A DNA stretch of 34,224 bases from Gloeobacterales cyanobacterium ES-bin-313 (GCA_014379585.1 JACMLN010000148.1:1-34224); one strand, 5' to 3'. Shown: positions 23,995-31,868, counted from the stretch's first letter. Notes: generated by a model from the letters alone, not told the origin. Numbers and translations: made by a program.

Positions 23995-24396
23995 ATGGAA
24001 GAGTTGCAGATTGATTTTGGGGGCGAAGAAAGTGCCTCTAGCCATCCAGAAATTGGCTTAGGTTCACTGATCGACGCAACTGCGCGTCTGTCTGCGCAAA
24101 GCTATATCGGTAGCAACTGCCGCATTGGGCCGGGGGTGATCCTCGAAGGTTACGTGTTGATCGCCAATGACTGTACGGTTGGTGCTGATGCCTATCTGCG
24201 GGACACTGTTTTGTCAGGTTCGGTGCGCGTGGGCATCCAGGCCAGTTTGATCGGTTGTTACGTCGCGACTGGTGCCACCATCGGGCGAGGAGCACACTTG
24301 AGCAGCAGTTTGGTACTCCGCAAGCGTGTCGTTATTCCACCGGGCTCTGCAGTAGCGGGAGGAAACCCATTTCTGCCAAAATCCAAAGTTCAATAA
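23995..24396 (+). CDS. Free-standing left-handed beta-helix (hexapeptide repeat) protein
   Basis: This 133-residue protein is almost wholly hexapeptide repeats (SYIGSNCRIGPGVILEG, CTVGADAYLRDTVLSG, GATIGRGAHLSSSLVL), which build a left-handed beta-helix. There is no nucleotidyltransferase domain. The repeat layout resembles the C-terminal domain of sugar pyrophosphorylases, including the one at 10723-11697, more than a typical acetyltransferase, and no clear catalytic His was picked out. Possible roles are an acyl/acetyltransferase for the glycan or a regulatory partner of a pyrophosphorylase. It has a TAGGAG ribosome-binding site and follows the priming enzyme by 40 bases. Confidence 0.75.
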   Translation: MEELQIDFGGEESASSHPEIGLGSLIDATARLSAQSYIGSNCRIGPGVILEGYVLIANDCTVGADAYLRDTVLSGSVRVGIQASLIGCYVATGATIGRGAHLSSSLVLRKRVVIPPGSAVAGGNPFLPKSKVQ

Positions 24397-24476
24397 ACTT
24401 CCACCAAGTGTGGCAAGTTTTCATTCCTTATTCCCATGCCTGTTTCTGTTCTGCTCAAAGACTTGAATCTTTAACT

Positions 24477-24857
24477 ATGTTTACAAATTACGCAGTCTTA
24501 AAGTACTTGGCGAAGCAGCAGAAATCCACACTGACCTCGGCGCAAAATCTTTGTTTTTCATGGCACAGCCAATATCAAGGTCATGCTTCCCACCATTTTT
24601 TACTTCGCTATATGCAACCTTCAATCTTTGACGCCTGGCCACAGATAGGCGAAAGCCTTGCTCACTACATCTACCGAAGTCGTAAGAAACTTGGTCTGAG
24701 TCGGGCTAAACTAGCTTGCAAAGCAGCTTTGCACCCAAAGACCCTCAGTAGAATCGAGCATGGTCATACGCTTCATCTCAGTCCACGCATCAAAAAAAGT
24801 TTGGCAATCGCCCTCGAAATTCCAGTTGAACACCTCGAAGCCTTGAATGAAGGCTGA
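24477..24857 (+). CDS. XRE-family helix-turn-helix protein
   Basis: The protein has 126 residues from the ATG at 24477. The open frame extends back to 24255 inside the beta-helix gene, which I reject as a start. The N-terminal ~55 residues are unrecognised and rich in aromatic and His residues. The C-terminal part (about 58-123) is a lambda-repressor-like helix-turn-helix: LAHYIYRSRKKLGLSRAKLA, then LHPKTLSRIEHG and the IALEIPVEHLEAL helix. It could regulate the polysaccharide locus or the following AT-rich block, but no operator can be assigned. No strong ribosome-binding site is visible. Confidence 0.7.
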   Translation: MFTNYAVLKYLAKQQKSTLTSAQNLCFSWHSQYQGHASHHFLLRYMQPSIFDAWPQIGESLAHYIYRSRKKLGLSRAKLACKAALHPKTLSRIEHGHTLHLSPRIKKSLAIALEIPVEHLEALNEG

Positions 24858-24981
24858 TGCTTTTGAATGGTCAATATTGAAGATCCCATTCCACTTCATC
24901 TTCTTCGTCTTCCATGAAATTGCGGATCATTGCCCTGCTCCAGATTACCAAAACAACTGTCAAGCAACATGAGTACGAACG

Positions 24982-26124
24982 ATGGGTAAAAAGTTTGCGA
25001 GTGCACCTACTACCCCCAAGGTGTCAGGATCAGCTAATTCGCTTTTTAAGCGAAAGATTTTAATTTCATCCTATCGATTCCATCCCAACGTTGGTGGTAT
25101 CGAGACGGTTGCTTTGATTTTGGCCGAAGAGCTTACCAAGCAGGGATACATCATCAAAGTCATTACCCAGGCCCTCGCCGACCAAAATCATCGAACTGAT
25201 TTTCCTTTTGAAGTTATCCGTCGTCCAAGCCCTTTACAGACCCTTCACTTAGTTCACTGGTGTGATCTTTATCTCATCAACAACAGCAATAGCCTACGAG
25301 CTACTTGGCCTCTACTAGCAATAGACAAGCCTGCTATTATCGTTCACCATGGTCAACACGTTCCAAGTAAAGGCTTGCTTTTCTGGCAGGAACCCCTCAA
25401 GAACCGTGTACTCTACCGCATACAAAATATCTCCGTGAGTTATGCCCTAGCAAAGCAAATAGATACTTCCTGTACCGTGATATCCAACCCTTACCAGGAT
25501 GAATTGTTTGTTGAGAAACCTGAAGTGCAACGTAAGCATGAACTTGTTTTTCTGGGTCGCTTGGATCATCAAAAAGGGCTGGATTTGTTGCTCAAAGCTT
25601 TAAATCTTCTTCGTGAACAAGCCTTAGCCCCTCGTCTCACCATTGTTGGTAACGGCATTGAGAAAAAAAATCTACAACGTATGACTCAAGATTTGGGGCT
25701 CACTTCTCAGGTTCGTTTTGTTGGGGAAAAAACAGGTCAGGAACTTGTCTCCCTTCTGAATGCTCATCACATTATGGTGGTTCCTTCTCGTCCCTTTGAA
25801 GCTTTTGGAATTGTTGCTCTTGAAGGGATTGCCTGTGGTTGTGTGGTGTTAGGTTCTGCACAGGGAGGGTTGCCAGAAGCCATCGGCCCTTGTGGAGAAA
25901 CTTTTATTAGTGAAGATGTACAGGATTTAGCCAAACAGTTGTCTTTTTTATTGCAAGATTCAGAGCATTTGGACATGTATCGTGCCAATGCAAAAGAGCA
26001 TCTCAGCCACTTTCATCGCAACCAGGTTGTCTCCTCCTATGTAGCAGTGGTTGAACGGGTCCTGAATTCTGTCGTGCTGCATAAAAAGGAGGGTGCATTC
26101 CTTGAAAAAATTACTGGGGTTTAG
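24982..26124 (+). CDS. Family 4 glycosyltransferase (GT4)
   Basis: The protein has 380 residues. The N-terminal SSYRFHPNVGGIETVALILAEEL carries the GT4 glycine loop, and IIVHHGQHV follows. The donor domain has LVFLGRLDHQKGLDLLLKAL and PSRPFEAFGIVALEGIACG with the Glu pair. The first ~25 residues (SAPTTPKVSGSANS) look disordered; a Lys/Arg stretch starts the fold. Base composition is visibly more AT-rich than in the glycosyltransferase genes upstream, suggesting separate acquisition. It overlaps the PIG-L gene by about 23 bases, so the two are translationally linked. It may form or extend a glycan whose amino sugar is deacetylated by that partner. Confidence 0.88.
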   Translation: MGKKFASAPTTPKVSGSANSLFKRKILISSYRFHPNVGGIETVALILAEELTKQGYIIKVITQALADQNHRTDFPFEVIRRPSPLQTLHLVHWCDLYLINNSNSLRATWPLLAIDKPAIIVHHGQHVPSKGLLFWQEPLKNRVLYRIQNISVSYALAKQIDTSCTVISNPYQDELFVEKPEVQRKHELVFLGRLDHQKGLDLLLKALNLLREQALAPRLTIVGNGIEKKNLQRMTQDLGLTSQVRFVGEKTGQELVSLLNAHHIMVVPSRPFEAFGIVALEGIACGCVVLGSAQGGLPEAIGPCGETFISEDVQDLAKQLSFLLQDSEHLDMYRANAKEHLSHFHRNQVVSSYVAVVERVLNSVVLHKKEGAFLEKITGV

Positions 26125-26821
26125 TGCTCGAACAATCTATAGCAACTTGCTCTTTAAGGGGTTATTGCTTAGCAGTAAATCGCTTACATTAAACCAGAAG
26201 CCAGCGATGATCTTTTCTCCTCATCAGGACGATGAGACGTTAGGTTGTGCTGGAGTTATTGCTTTAAAGCGGGATGCAAATATTCCAGTTACTGTCGTAT
26301 TTTTGACGAATGGGGCTAAATCACCTGTTGATGATGCTGCGGCTGTCCGAAGACGTGAGGCTGCTGTAGCATTGGACGCTCTGGGGGTTGCCTCTGCCGA
26401 TACTTATTTCTTAGACCAACCCGATGGCGGTCTGAGTGTGCTAGAAGAGGGGCATAAAAAAGCGTTGATTCGCCACTTAACACAATTGATTCTGACCCAT
26501 AAACCCCAAGAAATTTATGTCCCTCACCGCCAAGACCGTCACCATGGGGGTGATCATGAAGCGACCTATGAACTGGTGAAAACGGCAATTGAAGCAACAG
26601 ATTTAAAAATTGATCTGCTCCAATATCCGATTTGGATCTTGTGGCATGCCTTACCCTTTATTGATCTCAAACCAAAAGAGTTGGCTGGAGGCTATCGACT
26701 CTTCATTGGTGCGGCTCAAGCCCGAAAGCAAAAAGCAATTTCGGCCTACGTTTCACAAACCTTTCCACAGGGGTTTTTAGACCGTTTTCGAGCATCCTAT
26801 GAGATCTTTTTCAAAGAGTGA
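26102..26821 (+). CDS. PIG-L family deacetylase (zinc N-deacetylase)
   Basis: The protein has 239 residues from a TTG at 26102, chosen because AGGAGG lies 9 bases upstream. A GTG at 26093 directly abuts that site. The LmbE/PIG-L fold is shown by the zinc motif SPHQDDE (His41, Asp44) and by HHGGDH (147-152) giving the third ligand. Asp43 is the expected catalytic base. Family members remove N-acetyl from GlcNAc-type substrates, for example in GPI precursors, mycothiol and bacillithiol, or from glycans. A hydrophobic stretch near residues 8-25 (FSARTIYSNLLFKGLLL) may touch the membrane. It overlaps the upstream GT4 gene, so deacetylation of that enzyme's product is a reasonable inference. Confidence 0.88.
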   Translation: MKKLLGFSARTIYSNLLFKGLLLSSKSLTLNQKPAMIFSPHQDDETLGCAGVIALKRDANIPVTVVFLTNGAKSPVDDAAAVRRREAAVALDALGVASADTYFLDQPDGGLSVLEEGHKKALIRHLTQLILTHKPQEIYVPHRQDRHHGGDHEATYELVKTAIEATDLKIDLLQYPIWILWHALPFIDLKPKELAGGYRLFIGAAQARKQKAISAYVSQTFPQGFLDRFRASYEIFFKE

Positions 26822-26937
26822 TCTCGTATAGTAAATGGCTTGTTAGGGTTGGGCTATCTACGCCTATTTGCAGGACTTCACCTAAACCTTGTTGGTCGAA
26901 CTCGATCCTTTCTAGACTAACTGACACAAGCACTGCA

Positions 26938-27031
26938 CCCCTTTTCTTTCTTTGATTGAAATCGGGATTGGTGGGAAGTCACCTATTTTCAAATCAGGGT
27001 TTATCGAGACTTACAATTTCTTCAGAATTCA
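26938..27031 (-). pseudogene. Decayed copy of the 3' end of the TPMT-like methyltransferase gene
   Basis: The strand shown is the former coding strand. This stretch aligns with 28113-28204, the 3' part of the intact methyltransferase gene (28066-28722). An 18-base identity (CCCCTTTTCTTTCTTTGA) sits at one end, GAAATCGG follows, and AATTTCTTCAGAAT is shared at the other end. The bases between are diverged with small indels. Read on the minus strand, the SEEI residues are still visible, then stops appear. It lies in a 239-bp gap before the SAM methyltransferase gene at 27061, so that gene is bracketed by a decayed and an intact copy. Confidence 0.8.
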
Positions 27032-27060
27032 CTTCAAAGTTCGATAAAGGAAGATAAATA

Positions 27061-27954
27061 ATGATTTCAAAAAATAGTTTTTTCTACCTACTCGGTATAG
27101 CTTTTTTGGCATTGGCAAAAGCGAAGAACATCATGAAAGGATATACGTCACCAAAACCGTTCGACATCTCAGAGAGCGAACGATGTATTGAATACGACAT
27201 TCATGTTGTCGAACACTGGTTATCTCATCTCCAAAAATATTCACACGCGGGTCAAACCCTGAGCGGGAAAAATGTTCTTGAACTAGGGCCTGGTTCTGAC
27301 TTGGGAGTTGGCATTTATCTGCTGTCAAAGGGGTGTTTACAGTACAACGCTTGCGACGTTAATGATCTTATGAAATATACACCTGATAGCTTTTACCTGA
27401 AGTTTTTAGAAAAGTTGAAGCTCGCAAAAAATGATCAAACAAACATCAATTTTTTAGCAGAACAGTTAGAGAAAGCAAAAAATGGAGATCCTTCATGCCT
27501 AAACTATGTAGTGCGCAATGACTTTGATATAGTTTCTGCTTTTGGAAAGGGCACGATTGACTTGGTGTTCAGTCAAGCGGCCTTCGAACATTTCGACGAT
27601 ATCAATACAACTATTTCACGACTCAGTACAGTATGCAAGCCTGGCTCGATATTGGTCGTAGAAATAGATCTAAAAACTCACTCTCGATGGATCTGTGATA
27701 AAGATCCGAACAATATATATAGATACCCAACTTGGCTGTATAGTCTGTTTTGGTTTCGTGGTATCCCAAATAGGGTTCGTCCATTCCAATACAAAGAGGC
27801 TTTTGAACGCTCTGGATGGACGGATATTTCCATTACTCCTCTCGAAAAAGTTGATGCTTATGATCGGAGCAACTCCGGGATGAATAAAATCTTTACAGAT
27901 GACAAAAATCAGATGGAATTTTTATCGATTATGCTTTGTGCAAGAAAAGCATAA
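27061..27954 (+). CDS. Class I SAM-dependent methyltransferase
   Basis: The protein has 297 residues. The SAM-binding motif I is VLELGPGSDLG at 72-82, with an acidic AsnAlaCysAspVal motif II region about 20 residues later. LVFSQAAFEHFDD near 166-178 matches motif IV, and a PGSILVVEIDL strand is near 195-205. The N-terminal ~20 residues are hydrophobic (FFYLLGIAFLALAKA) and may anchor it to the membrane. The AT-rich codon use contrasts sharply with the housekeeping genes to the right and is similar to the two genes before it. AAAGGAAG about 8 bases before the ATG is a good ribosome-binding site. It probably methylates a glycan or sugar. The acceptor is not known. Confidence 0.83.
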   Translation: MISKNSFFYLLGIAFLALAKAKNIMKGYTSPKPFDISESERCIEYDIHVVEHWLSHLQKYSHAGQTLSGKNVLELGPGSDLGVGIYLLSKGCLQYNACDVNDLMKYTPDSFYLKFLEKLKLAKNDQTNINFLAEQLEKAKNGDPSCLNYVVRNDFDIVSAFGKGTIDLVFSQAAFEHFDDINTTISRLSTVCKPGSILVVEIDLKTHSRWICDKDPNNIYRYPTWLYSLFWFRGIPNRVRPFQYKEAFERSGWTDISITPLEKVDAYDRSNSGMNKIFTDDKNQMEFLSIMLCARKA

Positions 27955-28065
27955 ATACTTTAAACATCAGCTCAGCTCAGACCGTACTTTCAAGCGGGCT
28001 GAGATGCACTCTACCCTTTAGATGGCTCTATATTTCCACCTATTTATTTCGATCCGAATCCGCCA

Positions 28066-28722
28066 TTAAGAAGCTAGTATTTCACGTTTTATCAGGCGGC
28101 CAAACAACTCCTCCCCTTTTCTTTCTTTGACTGAAATCGGAATGGGGGCGAGTTGCCGGATCTCGAAGTAGGGTTCGAAAAGGCGAAAAATTTCTTCAGA
28201 ATCCGTCCGAAATGGCGGACCGCCTGACCGTGGATGGGCAAAGAAGACGGCAATCAACTCGCCACCGGGCTTGAGCAATCGATGGACAATCTGAACATAC
28301 TCTTCACGACGAGCCGGATCGATGGCACAAAAACAGGTGTGTTCGATGACGTAGTCCCAGGACTCCACGTAGCTGAGTGGCAAAGCGAATAAGTCCTGCT
28401 GGACGAACGTCACTTGAATATTTTTGCGCAGGGCGATCAGCGTTGCTTCAGCAATCGCCTCTGGAGCAAAGTCAAAGCCTAAAACGCTGTAACCACGATG
28501 GGCAAACAGCATTGCGTCATGGCCACGCCCACACCCTGGCACGATGATCTTGCCTTGGCGTGGAGCAACAGTACTATTCAGCAAAGCCACAAAGGCAGGG
28601 GATGGTTGCCCTAAATCCCAACGGTCAGTACCTTCGCGGTAGCGACTACCCCAATAGCTCGGTTCACTGGTAGGCTCAGGCATCATTGGGGGATTTGCTA
28701 CGGGTTTGCAAATTTGTAGCAT
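28066..28722 (-). CDS. Thiopurine-methyltransferase-like SAM methyltransferase
   Basis: The protein has 218 residues. PSYWGSRYREGTDRWDLGQPSP (21-42) is the TPMT-family N-terminal signature, VPGCGRGHDA (61-70) is SAM motif I, and LGFDFAPEAI follows. EHTCFCAIDPARR near 130-142 is also typical of the family. Members methylate thiol, thiopurine, selenium or halide compounds, and which one applies cannot be read here. Starts at residues 13/14 (Met-Met) are also possible. Nucleotide composition matches the housekeeping region. Its 3' end exists in a second, decayed copy at 26938-27031. It marks the edge of the polysaccharide region. Confidence 0.87.
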   Translation of the reverse strand: MLQICKPVANPPMMPEPTSEPSYWGSRYREGTDRWDLGQPSPAFVALLNSTVAPRQGKIIVPGCGRGHDAMLFAHRGYSVLGFDFAPEAIAEATLIALRKNIQVTFVQQDLFALPLSYVESWDYVIEHTCFCAIDPARREEYVQIVHRLLKPGGELIAVFFAHPRSGGPPFRTDSEEIFRLFEPYFEIRQLAPIPISVKERKGEELFGRLIKREILAS

Positions 28723-28767
28723 ATTTCATTGGTTGTAGCGAGCCGATTTAGGAAGATGTCAAGAGAC

Positions 28768-28786
28768 CCAGTTTTTAAAAAACTGG
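28768..28786. terminator. Palindrome after the flavoprotein gene
   Basis: CCAGTTTTT and AAAAACTGG flank a single A, giving a stem of at least 7 bp with an AT-rich top. It lies 16 bases after the stop of the minus-strand flavoprotein gene and upstream of the TPMT-like gene. It lacks a T-run after the stem on the minus strand. It may be a terminator for the flavoprotein gene. Confidence 0.35.
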
Positions 28787-28801
28787 AAACGAAACCTGCC
28801 A

Positions 28802-29548
28802 TTAGAACGAACAAAAACGCTCGGTGCGCACGGATTCAGAGTTGAAGCCGTAGGCCAGCAGTGCCTCTTTGATCTCATCGACACGGCTTTCCACAGCGCA
28901 GATATCGAGAAGCAGGGAGTCTGTTTTTTTGATAAATTCGCGCACTGCTTGTTCGGGGCGGCCTTGCTCAAATTCTTCTCCGGCGCGAGCCATGACAAGG
29001 GGAATGTAGCGAAATTTCAAGTTGTGAGAAGCGAGGTCTTTCCAGAGGGCATGATAGGCGATCTCGCTAGGATCTTCGCCGCCGTAAAAGAGCCAAACAT
29101 TCGGCGGATTCTCTTGCTGGAAGAGCCACTCGATATGGCTCTTGATTGGGGCGATTCCTGAACCCTCGGCGACATAGACGATGTCCTGCTTCGGAACGGC
29201 ATCGAGGGTCATCATCCCGTAGGAACCACGCAGATCGATGGTGTCCCCTGGCTTCAAGTCGCACATGTAATTTGAAGACCAGCCTACTCGCGAAATGCAC
29301 AGCTCAATTTCCGGACAGAGAGACGGACAAGAAGCGATGGAGTAGATCTTCGTAAAGACTTGCCCGTCGCGCTCAAACCGTGGCCACACAGATTGACCGG
29401 GTAAAAAATTAAATTCTTTCTCTCCTTCAAGGACGAGATGAATAGACCAGATCGTCGGTGTCATCTGGAGTGTACAGAGTACGGTTGCACGGTAGTCGGC
29501 AGGGGCTAGGTCGATGAAACCATCGGATCGCGTTGACAGGAGGGTCAT
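28802..29548 (-). CDS. FAD/NAD(P)-binding oxidoreductase, ferredoxin-NADP reductase superfamily
   Basis: The protein has 248 residues from the ATG at 29548. The open frame reaches a TTG at 29575, three bases from the tRNA gene, which I consider less likely. The FAD-binding domain has KIYS at 67-70 followed by IAS, a variant of the usual RxYSxxS with Lys for Arg. GSYG at 108-111 and AEGSGIAP at 127-134 open the NAD(P)-binding half, and WLFYGGEDPSEIAYH follows. The C-terminus is RTERFCSF. It lacks the N-terminal phycobilisome-linker-like domain and the terminal Tyr of photosynthetic PetH, so it is not the main photosynthetic FNR. It probably transfers electrons between NAD(P)H and a small carrier. 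Confidence 0.8.
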   Translation of the reverse strand: MTLLSTRSDGFIDLAPADYRATVLCTLQMTPTIWSIHLVLEGEKEFNFLPGQSVWPRFERDGQVFTKIYSIASCPSLCPEIELCISRVGWSSNYMCDLKPGDTIDLRGSYGMMTLDAVPKQDIVYVAEGSGIAPIKSHIEWLFQQENPPNVWLFYGGEDPSEIAYHALWKDLASHNLKFRYIPLVMARAGEEFEQGRPEQAVREFIKKTDSLLLDICAVESRVDEIKEALLAYGFNSESVRTERFCSF

Positions 29549-29577
29549 GGATGTGTGAGGATTAAGTTTGCGCAAAT

Positions 29578-29650
29578 GGGGCCATAGCTCAGTTGGTAGA
29601 GCGCTGCAATGGCATTGCAGAGGTCAGCGGTTCGAACCCGCTTGGCTCCA
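29578..29650 (+). tRNA. tRNA-Ala (anticodon GGC)
   Basis: This is a 73-base cloverleaf. The acceptor stem GGGGCCA pairs with TGGCTCC, with one G-T. The D arm GCTCAGTTGGTAGAGC, the anticodon stem CTGCA/TGCAG with loop ATGGCAT, and the T arm AGCGG-TTCGAAC-CCGCT are all present. The discriminator is A and the CCA end is not encoded. Anticodon GGC reads GCC/GCT alanine codons. It lies alone on the + strand between two minus-strand genes. No integrase or attachment repeat was seen beside it. Confidence 0.97.
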
Positions 29651-29660
29651 TAGATATACA

Positions 29661-30647
29661 TTAGCTGACCGGTGAAACGGAGAGTAGCTTGTTGGCAGCT
29701 TGCACAATGCTGTCTACCGGGATGCGATCCACTTGGGTTCTCTCTGGGGAGACCAAGGCGATAAAGCGTGGATCCACAGGCAAAAGCTTCCCTGGCAGTG
29801 TAGGCCCAAACAGGGCAACCAGGGGCGTTCCGGTGCCAACTCCGAGATGCATCGGGGCACTATCGACGCAGAGCAGAAGCCGCGACAGACTGATCAGAGC
29901 AGCCAGTTTGCCAATATCGGGGGGTTGAACAAAGGTGACTTTCTCACCAATACTTTGTTTGAGCTGGGTGACCAGGGCTTGATCGTCTGGTCCTTGGGCG
30001 ACTGTAAACACCAAATCTGGCTGCTTTTGGGAAAGTTTCTGGATCACTTGCACCCAGCTTTCCGCAGGGTAGAGTTTGCGAATTCCTTTTTGCTCGGCGA
30101 GCTTGCTCGCCCCAGGATGGAGGATAATTGGCTTTTTGGCACCAATTTGATCGAGATATTGATTGGCCCACTTGATATCGTCAGGTCTGACTTCAACTTT
30201 GGGGACGATATTGCCCTGCTCGATATCGAAACCTGTGAGCAGATCAGCGTACATTGCTGCTGCGTACTGATTGCGATCAAGAACGACTGAACGGGTCAAG
30301 AATCGTTCTGTCAGCCATGCTCCATAACCGACCCGCGTCGGGATACCTGTCATCCACAACAACAAAGAAATGGCTGGAGAGCTACCCACAGAGAGAACAG
30401 CGTCGTAGTGCCGATCCCGGATAATGCCGACTAGATTCATCCAGTCCGCCAAACTCGGATCGGCCTTGAAATCGAAAAGGAGTGTTTCATCCACCCAGGG
30501 ACAAATGCGATAGGCTCCCTGGGAACGAGGTTCAACGATAACTTCAATGCGGGAGCGACTAAAACGATCTCGCAATCCCTGAAGCGTAGGGAAGAAGAGA
30601 ATCTGGTCACCGATGCCGCCGGGATTGAGAGCGAGGATGCGACTCAT
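29661..30647 (-). CDS. Family 9 glycosyltransferase (heptosyltransferase-like)
   Basis: The protein has 328 residues. I use the ATG at 30647 because it gives the family start MSRILALNPGGIGDQILFFP. The longer frame from 30740 would add 31 unrelated residues. The second GT-B domain has ILHPGAS near 185-190 and CVDSAPMHLGVGTGTPLVALFGPT near 267-290, the donor-site region of GT9 enzymes. In proteobacteria GT9 members add heptose to lipopolysaccharide core. In cyanobacteria the sugar may differ. It sits 31 bases downstream of the 2TM-protein gene, so dnaJ-2TM-GT9 is probably one transcript. It lies outside the main polysaccharide locus. Confidence 0.88.
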   Translation of the reverse strand: MSRILALNPGGIGDQILFFPTLQGLRDRFSRSRIEVIVEPRSQGAYRICPWVDETLLFDFKADPSLADWMNLVGIIRDRHYDAVLSVGSSPAISLLLWMTGIPTRVGYGAWLTERFLTRSVVLDRNQYAAAMYADLLTGFDIEQGNIVPKVEVRPDDIKWANQYLDQIGAKKPIILHPGASKLAEQKGIRKLYPAESWVQVIQKLSQKQPDLVFTVAQGPDDQALVTQLKQSIGEKVTFVQPPDIGKLAALISLSRLLLCVDSAPMHLGVGTGTPLVALFGPTLPGKLLPVDPRFIALVSPERTQVDRIPVDSIVQAANKLLSVSPVS

Positions 30648-30678
30648 GGAAATAGTGTGACCTGTTGATAAAACAGCA

Positions 30679-30924
30679 TTAAATCGGCTCACTGTAGCGA
30701 GCCAGGGCAAAAACATAAATACCATGAACTGCCAGCCCAAGGAACCAAAGAATCCCTAACCAACCTTGCCAAGGCCAATCAGCCTGATGTAATCGCTGAA
30801 AAAAAGCGATCCCCGAGTTGGTTGCAGCAAACAGAGCGACGTGGAGGGCAAAGTTGATCTTGTCGCGCAACTCGCGGTATTCCGGGGATCGTGGATCCGG
30901 GGGTGAGGAGAGTTTCGGAGGCAT
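30679..30924 (-). CDS. Small 2TM-domain membrane protein
   Basis: The protein has 81 residues with two membrane helices, about 26-43 (ALHVALFAATNSGIAFF) and 53-73 (WLGILWFLGLAVHGIYVFAL). It begins with a Pro/Ser-rich cytoplasmic stretch and RDKINFALH, the 2TM-domain signature. The function is unknown. The start codon overlaps the dnaJ stop (TGATG), so translation is coupled to that gene. The small size and strong hydrophobicity fit the family. Confidence 0.75.
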   Translation of the reverse strand: MPPKLSSPPDPRSPEYRELRDKINFALHVALFAATNSGIAFFQRLHQADWPWQGWLGILWFLGLAVHGIYVFALARYSEPI

Positions 30925-31868
30925 CAGCGTTCTTCCATGCGGGTGCGTGGTTTGAAGGTCTCAAGGCTCCGGAGTTGTTCGTAAAGACCCCGTTCTTGCT
31001 CGCTGAGGGTGGCTGGCACCTCGATGCGCACTTTGATGCGTTGGTCACCCCGTCCACCTCCCTTTGCTCTGGGTAAACCACGGCCAGCAAGGCGCAGAGT
31101 TCGGCCTGTGGAGGAGCCAGGCGGAATCGTCACGAAGACCCGACCTTCGAGAGTAGGTACTTCGATCTTAGCGCCTAAAACCGCCTCAGTCGGGGTGAGG
31201 GGCACCTCACAGAGCAGATCTTCGCCTTCAACTGTATAAAAATTGTGGGCTTTGAACTTGATCGCTAACACGAGGTCGCTGGGACGGCCAGTCCCATTGC
31301 CCCCTTCCCCAGCAATCCGGAGCTTACTCCCTTCATGCACCCCTGCCGGGACATTCACCTCAACAGACTTACCAGAGGGAGTGCGGATACGCTTGCGAGC
31401 GCCCTTGATGCCCTCTTCGAGGGAGATCTCCAGCTCCATTTGGCTCGGCACTGTCGTTTCGGTCGTTGTTGAGGGGCGACGCGGATTCTTAGCGGCTCCA
31501 CTATCACCCCGCAGGTTGCCCATCAAAGACTCGATAAAGTCGTCGAAACTACTAAAACGGCTAAAGTCAAAGCCATCGAAACCCTCAAAGCCACTACCAC
31601 TGCCGCCAGCTGTCGGTGTGCGGTTCGGAGCAGAAGAACGGGACTGTTGATAGTAGCGTCCGTATTGGTCGTAGCGGGTGCGCTTTTCGGAGTCCGAGAG
31701 CACTTCGTAGGCTTCTGAAACCGTTTTGAACTTTTCTTCGGACTTTTTGTCCCCTGGATTGAGGTCGGGATGGTACTGACGCGCTAACTTGCGATAGGCG
31801 GTCTTGATCTGCTGTTCGTCAGCAGACCGAGGGACCCCTAGGATCTCGTAATAGTCCCGAAATTCCAT
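30924..31868 (-). CDS. DnaJ/CbpA-type co-chaperone without zinc finger
   Basis: The protein has 314 residues from the ATG at 31868, which places the J domain at the very start ([21 protein letters not shown], about 5-25, with the HPD motif following in [10 protein letters not shown]). The frame extends back to 31943 but the extra 25 residues look non-coding. A Gly/Phe/Ser-rich linker covers about 85-115. There is no CxxCxGxG zinc-finger region, so it is a type II (CbpA-like) J protein, with C-terminal beta-barrel domains carrying the substrate-binding site. It stimulates DnaK ATPase in the cytoplasm. It is the first gene of a probable minus-strand operon with the 2TM protein and the GT9 enzyme. 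Confidence 0.9.
   Translation of the reverse strand: MEFRDYYEILGVPRSADEQQIKTAYRKLARQYHPDLNPGDKKSEEKFKTVSEAYEVLSDSEKRTRYDQYGRYYQQSRSSAPNRTPTAGGSGSGFEGFDGFDFSRFSSFDDFIESLMGNLRGDSGAAKNPRRPSTTTETTVPSQMELEISLEEGIKGARKRIRTPSGKSVEVNVPAGVHEGSKLRIAGEGGNGTGRPSDLVLAIKFKAHNFYTVEGEDLLCEVPLTPTEAVLGAKIEVPTLEGRVFVTIPPGSSTGRTLRLAGRGLPRAKGGGRGDQRIKVRIEVPATLSEQERGLYEQLRSLETFKPRTRMEER

Noticed and set aside
24255-24476. Upstream extension of the XRE protein frame
   Set aside because: It runs through the 3' end of the beta-helix gene in another frame and has no family character; the ATG at 24477 is preferred.
29549-29575. TTG start for the flavoprotein next to the tRNA
   Set aside because: It is a weak start codon three bases from tRNA-Ala with no ribosome-binding site; the ATG at 29548 fits the fold better.
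29578-29650. tRNA-Ala as the attachment site of a genomic island
   Set aside because: No integrase gene and no repeat of the tRNA 3' end were seen; the duplication junction lies at the methyltransferase gene instead.
30648-30740. Longer N-terminus for the GT9 protein
   Set aside because: The extra residues overlap the end of the 2TM gene and do not resemble GT9 starts; MSRILALNPGGIGD is the family start.
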